From contig CAXKVV010001684.1 of the NCBI GenBank assembly GCA_964058805.1, positions 1 to 64,000 of the forward strand: 64,000 nt of DNA, written 5' to 3'. Below are positions 22,432 through 35,400 of the stretch, one piece after another; positions within the stretch are counted from its first letter, which is position 1; each line of letters opens with the position of its first letter. This DNA is from Schoenoplectus triqueter (Eukaryota; Streptophyta; Magnoliopsida; Poales; Cyperaceae). The notes under the pieces were generated by a model that saw only the letters and a program-made list of their open reading frames with translations, was not told the origin of the DNA and did not search any database. The translations under genes were made by a program, and so were the position numbers.

Positions 22432-25400
22432 ATGGCTGGTTTCGGGAATAATTCACTCAACATGACGGTGCCCAAGTTGACAAAGTTGAACTACGATAAC
22501 TGGAGCATCCAGATCAAAGCCCTGCTAGAGCGCAGGATGTGTAGGATATAGTCGAGATCGGGTATGTTGAACCCAAGAATGTCGGACTTCTGACCGTGCA
22601 ACAGCTGAAGCTGTTGAAGAAGAAGAAAGTAGCAGACAAGACGGCGCTCTACATCCTATATCAAGGAGTAGATGAAGTCGGGTTCAAGAAGGTTGCCGAA
22701 GCAAAAACTTCTAATGAGGCATGGGAAATACTCCAACTAGCCTACAAAGGAGCCGATCGGGTAAAATAGATAAGACTCTCAACTCTACGAGGTAAGTTTG
22801 AGATGCTGATGATGAACAACATAGAGGGAGTCCCGGACTATATCACCAGAGTACAGATAATAACGAATCAACTTAAGAGAAATGGAGAAAGCTTCTCGAA
22901 GCAGAGGGTGGTGGAGAAGATCTTGAGGTCGCTAACCGACACGTTCGAAAATGTGGTTTGTGCGATAGAGGAGTCAAAGGACTTGGCATAGTTAACCATT
23001 GATGAACTCGCCAGCTCGCTCTTAGCACACGAGCAGAGAAAGAATCTCAAGAAGAAAGAAACTCTTGAGGATGCCCTTCAAGCTAAGGTGGTTCTCGAAG
23101 ATAAAGCATTGTACGTGTAGAAAGCATAATAGGCACGTAGCCGAGTAGGTCGTGGACGATGTGGCCAAGGTGAGTCGAGCCAGTCGGGGCAATCAAGCCT
23201 AACCTCGCGAGGACGAGGGAGAAGCCAAGAAGGCAGAAGAAAATCTAATGTAGATTGCTACAATTGCAGTAAGCACGGACATTACGCTCGAAATTGCTAA
23301 GTAGAAAAGAAAGTAGAAGGCAAAGCCAACTACGTCGAAGTGATCGAAGATGAGAAAGTGTTGCTGATGGCACAAACTCCGTCGACTTTGGGATGTGATA
23401 CTGTGTGGTACCTTGACACAGGAACCAGCAATCATATGACCGGTCACAAGCATTTATTTGCCGAAATGATCGAGTTAGCTGGAACAGTTTTCTTCGGAGA
23501 TGCCTCTAAGGTAGATGTTAAAGGAAAAAACATGGAGTTTCTTCAGAAGAATGGATAACTCGAGATGGTAGAAGATGTCTACTACATTCCTGAGATAAAG
23601 AACAACATTCTGAATGTGGGCCAGTTAATGGAAAAGGGGTTCGAAATCTTCATGAAAAAGAAAACTCTATATTTGAAAGATAGCTGAGGAAAAGCTATCG
23701 CTCGAGTTCAAATGGAGAAAACATAATGTTTAAACTGAACTTACAAAGGATTGAGCAGAAATGTCTCAAGATTAACAAAAAAGACGAAGCCTGGTTATGG
23801 CACATGAGATTCGGACATCTGGGGTATAGTGGCCTCAAAGATATAGTAAAGAAACAGTCAGTACAAGGACTGTCGAATCTCGACTTTGAGAACAAGTTCT
23901 GCGAAGGGTGCGTGATAGGGAAACAGACGACAAGACAATTTGGGAAGTCTAAGTTTTTGACAACTAGACCCCTCGAATTGATCAATGTCGATGTCTGTGG
24001 TCCGATCATCCCAGACTCATTCAGTGGGAAAGAGTACTTCATCACTTTCATCGATGAATATTCAAGAAAATGTTAGGTGTACTTCCTCGAGAAGAAATTT
24101 GAGGCATTCGAGACCTTCAAGAAGTTTAAGGTCATGGTTGAGAAAATGACGGGAAAGAACATTCGGTCTCTGAGATCGGATAGAGGCGGTGAGTACCTGT
24201 CCAACCAATTCAAGTCATACTACGAGAATCACGGGATCCGTAGGTTTTTGACAATACCTTACACACCACAGCATAATGGCGTAGCTAAGAGAAAGAACAG
24301 GATAATTCTCGACATAGTGAGATCAATGATCAAAACCAAGGAAATACCGAAAGAATTTTGGACCGAAGCTGTGCAGTGTGCGGTGTACATACAAAATCGA
24401 TGCCCGCATGCATTTCTCAATCACAAAACCCCTTAAAAACTCTGGAGCGGCCACAAATCCAATGTTGCATATCTCAAGGTATTCAGGAGCATAGCATACG
24501 GGAAAATCCCAAACCCGAAGAGAACCAAGCTCGAAGACAAAAGTAAGAAGTATGTCTTCATTGGATACAGTGATAAATCCAAGACATACAAACTATATGA
24601 TCTGATCGAGAAGAAACTCATGATCAGTAGAGATGTCGAGCTAAATGAAGAAGCTCGTTGGGACTGGAAGAACCAGGAAGAAAAGTTGTCAACTGAGGAA
24701 GACAAGGTGAGACACCCAGTTCGAGATGATGGAGCCTTGAGCTCGAAAAGCTCAGAGGAGGACTCTAGTTCAGGAAGCTCAGATGAAACTGAGGCTGAAC
24801 CGAGAAACCCAAGATTTTAGGATCTTCGAGATCTCTATGAGATAACCGGTAAGTTACACCTGGTATGTCTGCTAGCCGATGCCGAGATGATCTCATTTGA
24901 GGAAGTAGTTCGAGATCCAAAATGGAAAGCTACGATGGACGAAGAGATGAAGGCAATCAAGAAGAATGAAAGTTAGGAGATGAAAGATCCACCCAAATGA
25001 CACAAACCAATTGGAGTCAAGTGGGTGTGCAAGAAGAAAATGACCCCACAAGGCACAATTGAGAGGCACAAGGCGAGACTCATAGTCAAAGGATATCGAT
25101 AGAAGGCCCGGGATCGACTATGATGAGGTGTTTGCCCTAGTAACATGAATGAAGATAATTCGGCTGCTAATCTCACAGACTGCACATAATGAATGGTCGA
25201 TACATTAGATGGATGTGAAGTCAACATTCCTGAATGGTGTGCTTGAAGAGGAGATATATGTCGAACAACCTCTCGGGTAGATGAAGCTCGAAAAGGAGCA
25301 CAAGGTGCTCAGATTGAAAAAGGCGATGTACGAGTTAAAGCAAGCCCCGAGAGAGTGGAACACTAGGATTGATAGCTATTTCAAGAAAAATAGTTTCAAA

Positions 25401-25650
25401 TAGTGTCCCTTCGAAGCGGCCATCTACGTGAAGGCACGCAAAGATGAACTCCTGATTGACACACTGTATGTGGATGATCTGATTTTCATAGACAACAGAC
25501 AAATGCTTATTGATGAGTTCAAGTGAGAAATGAAGCTCGAGTTCGAGATGATAGGCCTCGGGATGATGAGATATTTTTTCGATCTCGAGATCAAGCAGGA
25601 GAAGTCGGGAATATTTATATCTCAATGAGCATATGCCCGAGAAATTCTCC
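22432..25650 (+). pseudogene. Copia gag-pol remnant with many stop codons and frameshifts
   Basis: Gag starts MAGFGNNSLNMTVPKLTKLN at 22432. A zinc knuckle (CYNCSKHGHYARNC) is near 23253-23298, the protease motif DTGTSNHMTG near 23416, the GAG-pre-integrase block LWHMRFGHLG near 23795, an integrase core with LRSDRGGEYLSN near 24172 and TPQHNGVAKRKN near 24265, and reverse transcriptase with DVKS-F-NG-L-EEIYVEQP and LYVDDLIF near 25212-25490. At least a dozen in-frame stops interrupt it, for example TAG at 22542, 22767, 22989, 24075 and 24975. Several fall where the family has Trp or Gln. The copy cannot encode a working polyprotein. It remains readable because the frame is largely conserved. 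Confidence 0.88.
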
Positions 25651-25665
25651 TAAAGTTCGAGATGA

Positions 25666-25925
25666 CTGGTTTCTAAATACTGGCGCGACCAATCATGTTA
25701 GCTTTACTGAAGGATGTACTGCCCCTATGAGTCTGGAGCAAGAAAGCCGAGAGAGAAAGGTGAGGAAGGAATGAGTCTGGAGCAAGAAAGCCGAGAGAGA
25801 AAGGTGAGGAAGGAAGAGGAAGGGTTGCGCGTCTCTGATTCTAGAAGAACAGCAGCAAGAACAGGAAGAGGTTGCGATTGTTGCTGTTGTTCTGAGGTCC
25901 TCGGACATTGCACAATAAACTAAAC
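25666..25925 (+). other. Chimeric junction: second Copia protease-like scrap and GA-rich tail
   Basis: Immediately after the reverse-transcriptase region the frame reads DWFLNTGATNHVSFTEG, which resembles a Copia protease/pre-integrase start (W-L-DTGATNH) rather than the expected continuation. This suggests a scrap of a different Copia element fused here. The remainder is purine-rich and holds a 43-bp tandem duplication. Confidence 0.5.
25727..25812 (+). repeat. 43-bp tandem duplication
   Basis: The unit starting ATGAGTCTGGAGCAAGAAAG occurs twice in direct succession (25727 and 25770) without visible differences. Confidence 0.85.
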
Positions 25926-26269
25926 CGTTCAGACCTTGCACTTGCAGCATACATTACCATACCAATTCTATTTTCAAAACCAAAAAGCAAATCTAAACAT
26001 CGCACATTTGCATTCACATCAAACTAATACCAATCAAAGTACATCTGCAACATAGTACGTAGTGCTCAAAGCCCGAACACAACATTTCTCCATGCATTCT
26101 ATGAAAAAATATTCACATGTTTGTTGGCACTCGGCAGGATTACAGCAAAGAAAGAACCACATATCTAGACCCTCAAAACTCTTATAAGGAAAGAGGAGAA
26201 GTACCCAAAAAAAAAAAAAAGAGGAAAACTAGCAGGATCAGTTGAACATGATGGGGGATTATTCACTTC

Positions 26270-28636
26270 TCAAAGCACTTCTTGAGATTTTCTAACTGTC
26301 CGACTAACCTTCTTCCTGAATTGATCCCTCTTCTCTCTCCATTCCTTCTGCAACACAAAGTGTAAAGCATTATTCTTTATACAAACTAACAGCAGATTCC
26401 AATAACAAGAGATGGGAAAAGCCTTGACAAATTGATTAGTTGCAATATGTAGAAATTCACATATCTTCTATACTAAGTTCTATTTTATTTTATTATTTCT
26501 TTTTACAACTTACTGCAGCTTCAACATTGGCAGGAGATTCATCATTCGGACTTGAAAGCATGGATATTATGCTCAGGATTATACTCTCCACCTACAAAAG
26601 TCAAAACAAAACAAAATCTTCAAAAAATTCAAATAAAAATGAACTTTTTCTCTGCTCCTTTCCCCCACCTTACACATTTATACAATTCCATGACATTACA
26701 CCTAACATTAAAAAGAGCATATGAAATGAGGTTCTTATATTATCTGACTAGCTAGCTGAGCAGGTAGCATCGAATAATCAGGCTTGGGCTTAAACCAGTG
26801 GTAAATTCTCCACACTTTTTATTGTTTTTTATTTTCAGTCCAATTATTATAAACAAAAAAAGTAGATGTGATCTATGTTGCTTCCTTTGCATGCCTATAA
26901 GAAGTTACGGCATCTTGACAATCGTTTGTCAGGTAGAAAGAGACTGTAAAAAATCCATTCATTTGAACAATATCTAGACATATTTTTTCATCAAAATGAG
27001 ATCTAAAGCCACAATAATTTTGGCAACGTAAAGAAAGTGATGGTTTTATTTCGATAATTGGATTTTATAATTTATTTATTTAACATGTAAAAGATGGAGG
27101 CACAAAGAAATGGAGACATTTGAGCTAATCATGTAGTAATATATTGTTAACTGGTAACAGTAGTATATACCATGAAAAATACTAATTACTGCATGCAAAC
27201 ATTAGGTGTGGCAATTATTCATAAAATGTCAGGTATAGGCTAGACCTGAAAGCCTTTTTTAAAACTATTAGAATAAACACAACAAAAAGAACTACAAAGA
27301 AAGGAATGCACCGTATGAACAGGAGACCAGCGCTCACTTGCAAGTTCATATCCATTTGGATCATCGCCAGGTGCATGAAGAATTGAAATACAAACCTTAC
27401 CATCTGGATAAACTATTTTTTAATAAAAAAAAGAAGGAAGCACAATTAATCACTTCAAATTTGGAACATAAACAGATAGTGAACCAAAATATAAGTAAGA
27501 TCCTACCATTTGGATGCCACATCTCAGATTTGAATCTGACGGATGGTGGATTGTTTGGGTAGTCAGGAGGAAAGGTCATGATAGCATTAAAATATCCACC
27601 TTCACTGCACATTTGTTATTTAAAACTAAGAAAAATTTCATGTATACCTCTGTAAAACAAGAAAAAAACACATATACCCCTGCAAGAAATGAAAGATCAT
27701 GTGTGATCCTAGCAGACAGGGCAAACATCAGATTTACCGCCAAGAAACATGAAAATATCTTGCTATCCTCCGATTAGGGTTATATCTTTGCTGCCTGATG
27801 AATGGCCTCTAGTTTTAGGAGAACATATGGAGTTGATCCTCCAATAACAATTAATTGGAAATTAGTGCTTTGGTAATTGGTATATGTTGCACCAATATTG
27901 GTATACACTCGCAGGTCACATGGTGCATCCAGCAATAATACCTTAAGTGGCTAGATTGGTATCTCAATTAAAAATAACTAAGTTAGGATATTAAGATATT
28001 ATTGCTGTTATAGTTTATTTAGTTGCTTAATTTAGAGATTCTCATATCTCTTGTATCTTTCCTATTTTCTATATAATTGTACTGATCTTTCTGAGGAAGG
28101 GGAGGAAAAAGATTACCAAGTTACTATTATTCTTTCTCTTCTTTCTCTCTGTTACTCTTGCCTAACCTAGTTCTCTCCAATTCTGAATTAATCTCCTAAC
28201 AGTATACTTGTTTGTTTGATACCAGGTGACCTTTGCATCAATAATAGTACCAGAAATATGAATAATGACCTATGCGTCCATTATAATTGGAAAAGAAAAG
28301 ATAGATAGAAATGACAGATGTGGGACAGTGGGAGGAATAAATGAGAAAACAAGGAGACTAACTATAGAGTATCGGGAGGGCCTATGATAGTAACACTCCA
28401 TTCGAAAATACTGCCATCATCTACCAAACCAGCCGAGAAGCCATCTACAGGATTCTTCATCAAATCTGATCAAATGAGAAAGAGGAAAAAGAAGGCTTAA
28501 ATTGAAGAAGATGTATACTACTAGTACTAGTATTGTTATCAGCATCAGGATCAGCAGCAGCAGCATAAATTAATGCGGAGTAAGTACCTCTGAGCTGCTT
28601 TTGGAGCAAAAGACTCGCTTGGCTTGACGACGCCAT
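26270..28636 (-). CDS. Ubiquitin-conjugating enzyme E2, UBC7/UBC13/UBC14 (plant UBE2G2) type (168 aa, 6 exons)
   Basis: Exons: 28588-28636, 28363-28465, 27507-27604, 27312-27412, 26514-26591 and 26270-26347, all GT-AG, 507 coding bases. The start ATG (28634-28636) gives [20 protein letters not shown]. The HPN tripeptide is at residues 81-83 (SEMWHPN) and the catalytic cysteine is Cys91 in GKVCISILH. The loop after it, [16 protein letters not shown], is the acidic insertion that distinguishes UBC7/Cdc34-class E2s. The protein ends [11 protein letters not shown]. The length (168) agrees with the usual 166-167. Known role of the class: an E2 acting with ERAD ubiquitin ligases at the ER; the role in this plant is inferred. 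There are no signs of decay. Confidence 0.96.
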
Positions 28637-29414
28637 CGATCAGAAAGAGGAGCTTACGGACTCGTTCGAACTGCACAAATCAAGATTCGATCTTCCACAC
28701 AAACTAACAGTCTCTGTCGCTCGCGCACGCGCGCTCTCTCTCTCTCTCGCTCGCTCGCTCTCTGGTAAATAAATCGGGTAATGGTGGCGAAGTCGCGTGA
28801 GAACTGAGAAGGATGAGACGAGGTACCGATCGGATCGAAGCTTGGTGTTTGGTGGGATTTTCTCTGTATTACAAGGAGTTTAATACTATTTGTATCTTTC
28901 ACATTCACATTCACATTCACATTCAACTTTAAAAGGAGTTTAGGAGCTGTGTCACCTTGTGACTTACATTTAATCTTAAAATTCGCATTTAATTAAATAT
29001 TTTATTTAAAAAGTCCATTGAAATGATAACTAGCGCACGCAGGTTACTTCTATTTTCATGTCAAATGTTTGAAGGAAACTTATACTGTGCAGAGTTCCAA
29101 AAAGGGATTCATTATTAAACATATTTAGTCTGACTCTCTGCCTCGAAGCAAATAAATTTTCTGACATTTGTTAATTACGTTTACATACCAAACACAACCA
29201 ACAAAGGAGGGCAATACAAAACAAAGCAAATAAAAAAAAAGATTAAAAATTGTGATTTAAGAATGAAAATTGAAGAGAAAAAAAAAACAAGAGGAATGAC
29301 TCTACATAGCAACGTAATTTTCTTTGAAAATGCAATCGGTTCCCGGTTCTATACTCATCTTTGAAATAACCACAAAATTGCGTAGATATCATTTCCATTC
29401 TAACTTCCTACCAC
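28637..29414. other. Upstream region of the UBC7-type gene
   Basis: The first 200 bases (5' UTR/promoter of the E2 gene) hold a CT/CG-rich run near 28720-28765 and five ACATTC hexamers at 28899-28925. The rest is AT-rich with nothing recognised, ending at the stop codon of the next minus-strand gene. Confidence 0.5.
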
Positions 29415-32400
29415 TTATGAAATTCCAGTAGAAATGCTGGAAGTAGCATAGATCTCCAAAGAGTGTTCAGGTACATATGTTACCCCTGCAGTGAAAACAA
29501 CTTTTCATTAATACATACTTTTTGTTAATATAAGAACTACAGGAATTTGATATTACAATTTCAATGGTCAAGGACCTAAAATATAATATCCAGATCCATA
29601 TTAACAAAAAAAAAAATCTCTCTTTCTCATACACGCGCACGCTGGCACATGCACAAACCAAGCCAAGAAATTAGTCAGGTTTCAATACCCTGGAGGGTTG
29701 GTTGGTTGGTTGGTTAATAATGGTATTTACTGGATAGCTTTGATACCATACCAGTAATGCTGGAATTGTTACCTTAATTGAGTCCAGTACTACTAAAAGC
29801 TCGACCAGTAACTAGATAATTTGTTAGCTTTGCTCTGGTGCCTACATGCTTTGGAAAAAAGTACATTTTCTGTATCCCAAAATTTTATATTCATTCAATT
29901 CTGATGGTGAACAATTGAAAGATCATTTATCAAGAAGTATTCACACCTTTCTCCTTAATGGTGATTTGCAGAGTGTCAAGTGTAATGATCCCATCTGTCA
30001 ATGGTAGCAGTTCCAGCTTCACTGTAGCACTTGACCGTGCCAGAACACATCTAAACATTACCAACACAGAAAGATGTAAAAAGAGAGCAGGAAAAAAAAA
30101 TTGAACCAGTAATCCACAATTGCATCATCATTCACTTAAGAATCTTAATGACTAAAATAAGCAAATAACCATCTTGCTCAGAAATTACATACTAATACAC
30201 AGACAGATATTTAAAACAAATTACCCAAGAGGAACAGCACTCTGCAACCAAAGATGCGAACAGCTAGTTATACCATTGCCTTCTTTTGAAGATTCAGTAG
30301 AAAATGAACTGCCAGCAGGTGTGGTAGGTGCTGAGTTCAATGGAACGACTGATGGAGAAGAGGCTGATGGCTCTGGAGCTAGCACCGTCAAAGTTAGATC
30401 TTCTGTTGTGAGATTTGTTGCTTCTAGGGTTAACACCTGTAAGTTGAAAAACACAGTCTTATCTTACTCTCTTAAAAAAGAGCTAAGGACTCAATTATCC
30501 AGTAATGGTACAACAATTTCACAACTGGAGATATTTATTTTTATTCTCCAGCCATCGAAACCCATTTGTACCCTCGGCACCTCCTCACTCCCCGCTCTCT
30601 TCCTTCTCTTTCCCTCTCGCCACCCGCTGAAACCTCTCAACCAGAACCCCTCTGCTCCCAATCTTCTCCGTCATCTGATTTCTTTTCTATTGCTCTCATC
30701 CTTCTCTCCGATTTCACTCTGGCCACATTCACTGCCCCTTTCTGCTTCAACGAGGCATCAACACTCCGTGTTCCTCAATCAAAATCCTCTTTGCTTCTCT
30801 TGGTTGAGCATTGTAAAGATACTCTTACTCTTCCATGGGCCATGCTGATATCTCCAAATTCTTTTGAATTGTGGTGGTGCATGCTTCAGACTGTCCTCTT
30901 TTATTTCTCTTTTCTTATTCTTCACACCTTTTCATGAATTCAATATAATTTGTGGGGAACAGTCGCTTAAAGCCCACTAATAGTTCACCGTGGCATTTAT
31001 CAAAAGTTTGACATTTTTTTTTCAAAGGATTCTGCTACCACTCATTTTGGGTGCCTCAAATTGTCACAGCATCTCTTTTGCATCGGTATAAATCTCAAAA
31101 ATAAGAACTCTCAACTGATGATGACTGGAGATGCATGAGCATTTATATCACAATTTGGATTCCTTTGAGCCCTGAATTTTCATGTTTTGTTTGTCAATTT
31201 CTTCAATTTAGCATGAAGAAAGCATCATTTTAGCACATTAATTATGTTTATGCATTTCTTTAAGGATGATCTTAGCCTGAATTTGTAGTATGTTTTCACA
31301 ATTTCGCCATCAACATTACGTCTCTAACAGTCACACTCACACAATTGATCTGTACATCTGTTAATAATTGATTCAATTTTTGCTTAATTTCAGATGATTA
31401 CTGAGGCAATCACATATCTGAAAGAGAGAACTGGATCAAGCCCATATGCAATTGGGAAGTTCATAGAGGACAAGCAGGCTTACTTGCCTTCCAATTTCTG
31501 AAATAATTGAGTTCTTTTTTTTTGAGTAAAGCTGCAGGTCTAGCCTCAATTTATTAATATATTGAAAAGTTGAAAAAATACAAATTCTTTACACAAAAAA
31601 AAACTCAAAAGGAAGAAAAAATAAAACAGGAGGAAAAGGAAGAACAATGGAGATTTAACTTTGAGTGGGGATCCATTGACAATGGATTATTTTGACAACC
31701 TTGACAATGAACCTCTAAATAAATATTAAAGAAATCTTAAAAATGAAAAAAAGTTTATAGATGTGTTCTTCTACCTTTAGATTGATGGTCATTCAAATTT
31801 CATGCAATTTCATTATTGTTTGATAGTCCATCAAAGACCGTTAAATTGGAACCGTTGCAAATTGCATGAAAATTTAATGGTTTTTGATGGACCATCAAAC
31901 AATAATGAAATTACATGAATTTTGAATGACCATCAATCTAAAGGTAGAAGAATACATCCATAAACTTTTTTTCATTTTTAAGATTTTTTTTATATTTATT
32001 TAGAAATCCATTGTCAAGGTTGTCAAAATAACCCATTGTCAACCGATCCCTTCTCTTTAAATTTTGACTGATATTCCTTGTTCTAGGCTTTGCAAAAGAA
32101 ATCACATTCAGGTCCTTATATTTCTCCTACAAAGTGTTCAGGTGAGCTAAATGTTTTCTTTAGCAAGATTGTATTTAACTTTCTTTTGTACTATACAAAA
32201 CCTCATTATATTCTCTGTGTTGTTGTCAAGTTAAGAGTTATCTGATACACCCTACCATTGCATACTAAACTTTTTTTGATGGCCCTTCTAATTCTTTTAA
32301 TTGGGATTTGCATATACCATCTTTTTGGAAGGACTTTCGGAGGTAACTCTCAGTGAGGGGTGTTTTGGGTATTTTTGACAAATTGCAGAGGGAAATGGAT

Positions 32401-35400
32401 ATGAGGGTTGCAGCTACCTTTTGTGTTCTCTGTTAAATCATCTGTGCTCCATTTTGAAAGCTTTCCATGAAAATAATAGAATGCCCCTAAGCCCTTACAT
32501 TTATCAAATTATACTGCTTTAAGGAATTAATATAGTTCATCTGCATAGTTTTTACCTGTATGCGTGTTTAATAAGGCATTTTCAGATACAGAGAGCAGTG
32601 CGAGCATGAGCATTGCGGAAGATTTGGTCACTATACCGTCAGTGTTCTTTTTTTTTAGTGTTGCATGTTCAAATGGTAAATTAAGTGAAATGATGCTATG
32701 ACAGTACATCTACAAGAATCTTTATGATATGCAATTAAATGTGTTGGTAAATTGGTTTAATAACAAATTCAATAGCAATGGTGTCAGTGTTTCCTTGTAT
32801 ACTGGTATTTTCAATTTCTCATATTTCTATTAAGGACTTATTTCAGAAACTTTGAAGTTATAGAGCTTAATAGGTATTTGTTGATTTGTGCTTTTTAGTT
32901 GGACTATATTGAAAGTTTTAATAAAAGTCTCAATTGGCAGTTTGAACTTGGCTGAATATGTTCAATTTCAGTTGTTTATGGGATATGAAAAATAGCGAGG
33001 ATTTTTGTTATATTGTTTAGGAACATACTGCAATAGGAATTGGCGAGTGATATTAAGGCTTTGTGGGTTTCAAATTAATGAGACTTTTGGTATGATTTTC
33101 TGGGTTTCAATTAGTTGATTTGAGTTCGTGCGTAAGAGCAGGTACATATACTAGTTGTATAAAAGGGAGGAATCCAAGCTATTTCAATGTTATTCTAGCC
33201 AAGCTACAGTATTGTGCACGACACAAGTATCATCTTAGCCGTCAGCTAGATTGGACTTTTCTTAGTCCTAGAATCTCTTTTTTATTTCAAACTTTTTTAC
33301 ACATAGGATAAAACAGGCTGATAAACTAATTACAGAAAGAAGGTTAAGCATTCTTGGGCTCAACTGAAAATCAGCTGCACAAACTTAAAGATTTATTCTG
33401 TGCATAATAGGGCAAAATTTGGGTTTCATCTTAGCTGGTATCAACTAAACCTGGTAATATTTAGCAGCTGAAAACTTTGTTCATCTGTTTGTTCCTTGCT
33501 TTTTGGGAGCTGACAGCAGCTGAAATCTTATTGTAATGCCGAAAATTGAAGCCCTTGAAGCGTCACAAGGGAAATATGGTCATTTCTTATTTGGTTCAGG
33601 CACTAAAAGGACTAGCACAATTACCTGAACTGGCAGTTGAGGCACTCTCGCACTTTGACGCACTGCTTGAATGTATGGATCAGACGAAACTGAGATCATC
33701 ACGTCTCTTGCAACACAAGGCTGCCAGCTTGTTGCTTGTTTGAAAAATAGCTTTGATTCTGAAAGACACCATTATGAAATAAAAAAACAACAACAAAGTA
33801 ATAAACATCATTACTACAAAAAGAATGATAGCAACAACAACAATAATTGGATTCAAACTAGTCCAAGTGACCTAAATTGGGAAAAAGAATGAAGATCAAA
33901 GGCCAATAATGAGACGGATCAGAATTGAGAACAAATTAGAAAAACATGAGTAATCAAAATGCCTGAAACAATTTTTACAGATGCGGAGTAATGTAATAAT
34001 TATTTTGTGGAAATATAGTGATAGTCACTGAAATACAATATTCTTTGCAGACCTGATGCGTGGAACTAAAAACAAACAAGCTTTTACCAGAGTAGTTGCT
34101 GTGGTATGATACCAATATTGCATATTGGTCTGCAGTAGAAGAAGTAGTGCTCTTGGGTTCAGTAACCCTAGTTTTTGGAGGCAGATTCAATGAAGAGGAG
34201 CCCAGCCGAGAATTCGACAGAAATGGGTTGATCTCATAGCCTCCTTTTGTACCTCCTTGCAGTGTTGTTGCTGGCTTCAGAATGAAAGAATGCTCCTCAC
34301 CTCTCCTGCATTTCAACAGTAATATGAAAAATAAAATAAAGAAACACTAATTTGAATAATTGGTAACTAAACTTCTGTATAATAACTTTTACAGATAATT
34401 ATCATTATAATTGATTAGCCAACTCATAGTTTGATACAATACATATGGAATCGACTAAGTTTCATCAATCAACTATCAGCATTCAGCCATTCTAAATTTT
34501 GTTTGGAACTAAAGATCTATGTAATCTTAAGTTTCAGTCAATGAAACAGGCATATATGCCTTTCATCAAAAAAGAGAAAAAAAAAATTCTAAAACTATGA
34601 TTCCTGGCATAATTATGAGGGATGCTGAGATATCCCTGTTTCTAACAGAATTTCTATATGTAGCAGTACTGATACAGCCATACAACTGATTGCTAGAGAC
34701 TCAAAACTCTACTTTGTATTCCCAGTATCAAGAAGAAACCTCAACACATACCTTAGAGCAAGATTAGGCAAGCCGTAACCATCACCAGCATCAATGCTGG
34801 CAATGGGAAGTGAAAGAGGTTTGTTGTTCCCAGTAGCAGACCCACCTTTCGAGGTTTCTTCAAAGACAATGGTTAATGCATCAATGTATATTATTATACC
34901 CGATAAATGCTCTGGAACTACATTCTGCAAAGATAAAGACATAAAATAACATATTAATAAACTAATGTTCCATTACTAAAAGCCATGAAGTGTAATTTAT
35001 AATTTGTGAAGGTACCTTGACTTGTACACAAAGCAAGTTCTCAGTTGTACATTTGGCGGCAAATGAATGAACCTCAACTGGCTGAACAATCTCAACCTGC
35101 CTCCGCCATCTCTTACCAGGTAAATACACCCCCTCTAATCCAGCCCGCACCAAGTACCTCTCGGTCTCTAACATGACTCCCCTGTAGGAGAGCTTGCCCT
35201 CCACACTATCTCCTCCCTTGCTGGATTTGTCCAGCAAAATATTGTCAAACTCCTCCATGTTGTTCGTGCTGGAGGGGGGTGGAGCAGCAGTTACTGGAGG
35301 CATTGTTGGCATGGAGTAGCTCCTGAAGTTGCTAAAGGAGAAGATCTGGGAAGTGGAGGAGCCTGAGAAAGAAGGCTTGTGAGCCATAGCAGGTGGATTT

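Larger units (their letters stand above)
21768..25665 (+). mobile_element. Degenerate Ty1/Copia retrotransposon, 5' LTR and internal region, 3' end missing
   Basis: A candidate 5' LTR at about 21768-22414 runs from TGTTGAGAG to GGTCAACA and includes a TATAAATA box near 22135. It is followed by a tRNA-Met-type primer binding site, TGGTATCAGAGC (22418-22429). Gag, protease, integrase and reverse transcriptase follow in Copia order on the plus strand to about 25650. RNase H, polypurine tract and 3' LTR are absent; the element breaks off at about 25665 and is joined to other DNA. The left LTR limit is uncertain because there is no second LTR to compare. Confidence 0.85.

Noticed and set aside
27835..28202. 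Possible solo LTR in intron 2 of the UBC7-type gene
   Set aside because: The region ends with an LTR-like CTCCTAACA and has a TATA-like and CT-rich part, but I found no matching target duplication or clear start, so the claim was not made.
30174..30848. 224-codon plus-strand frame
   Set aside because: Its first third is antisense to exon 9 of the 779-aa gene and the rest is low-complexity serine/leucine-rich intron DNA.
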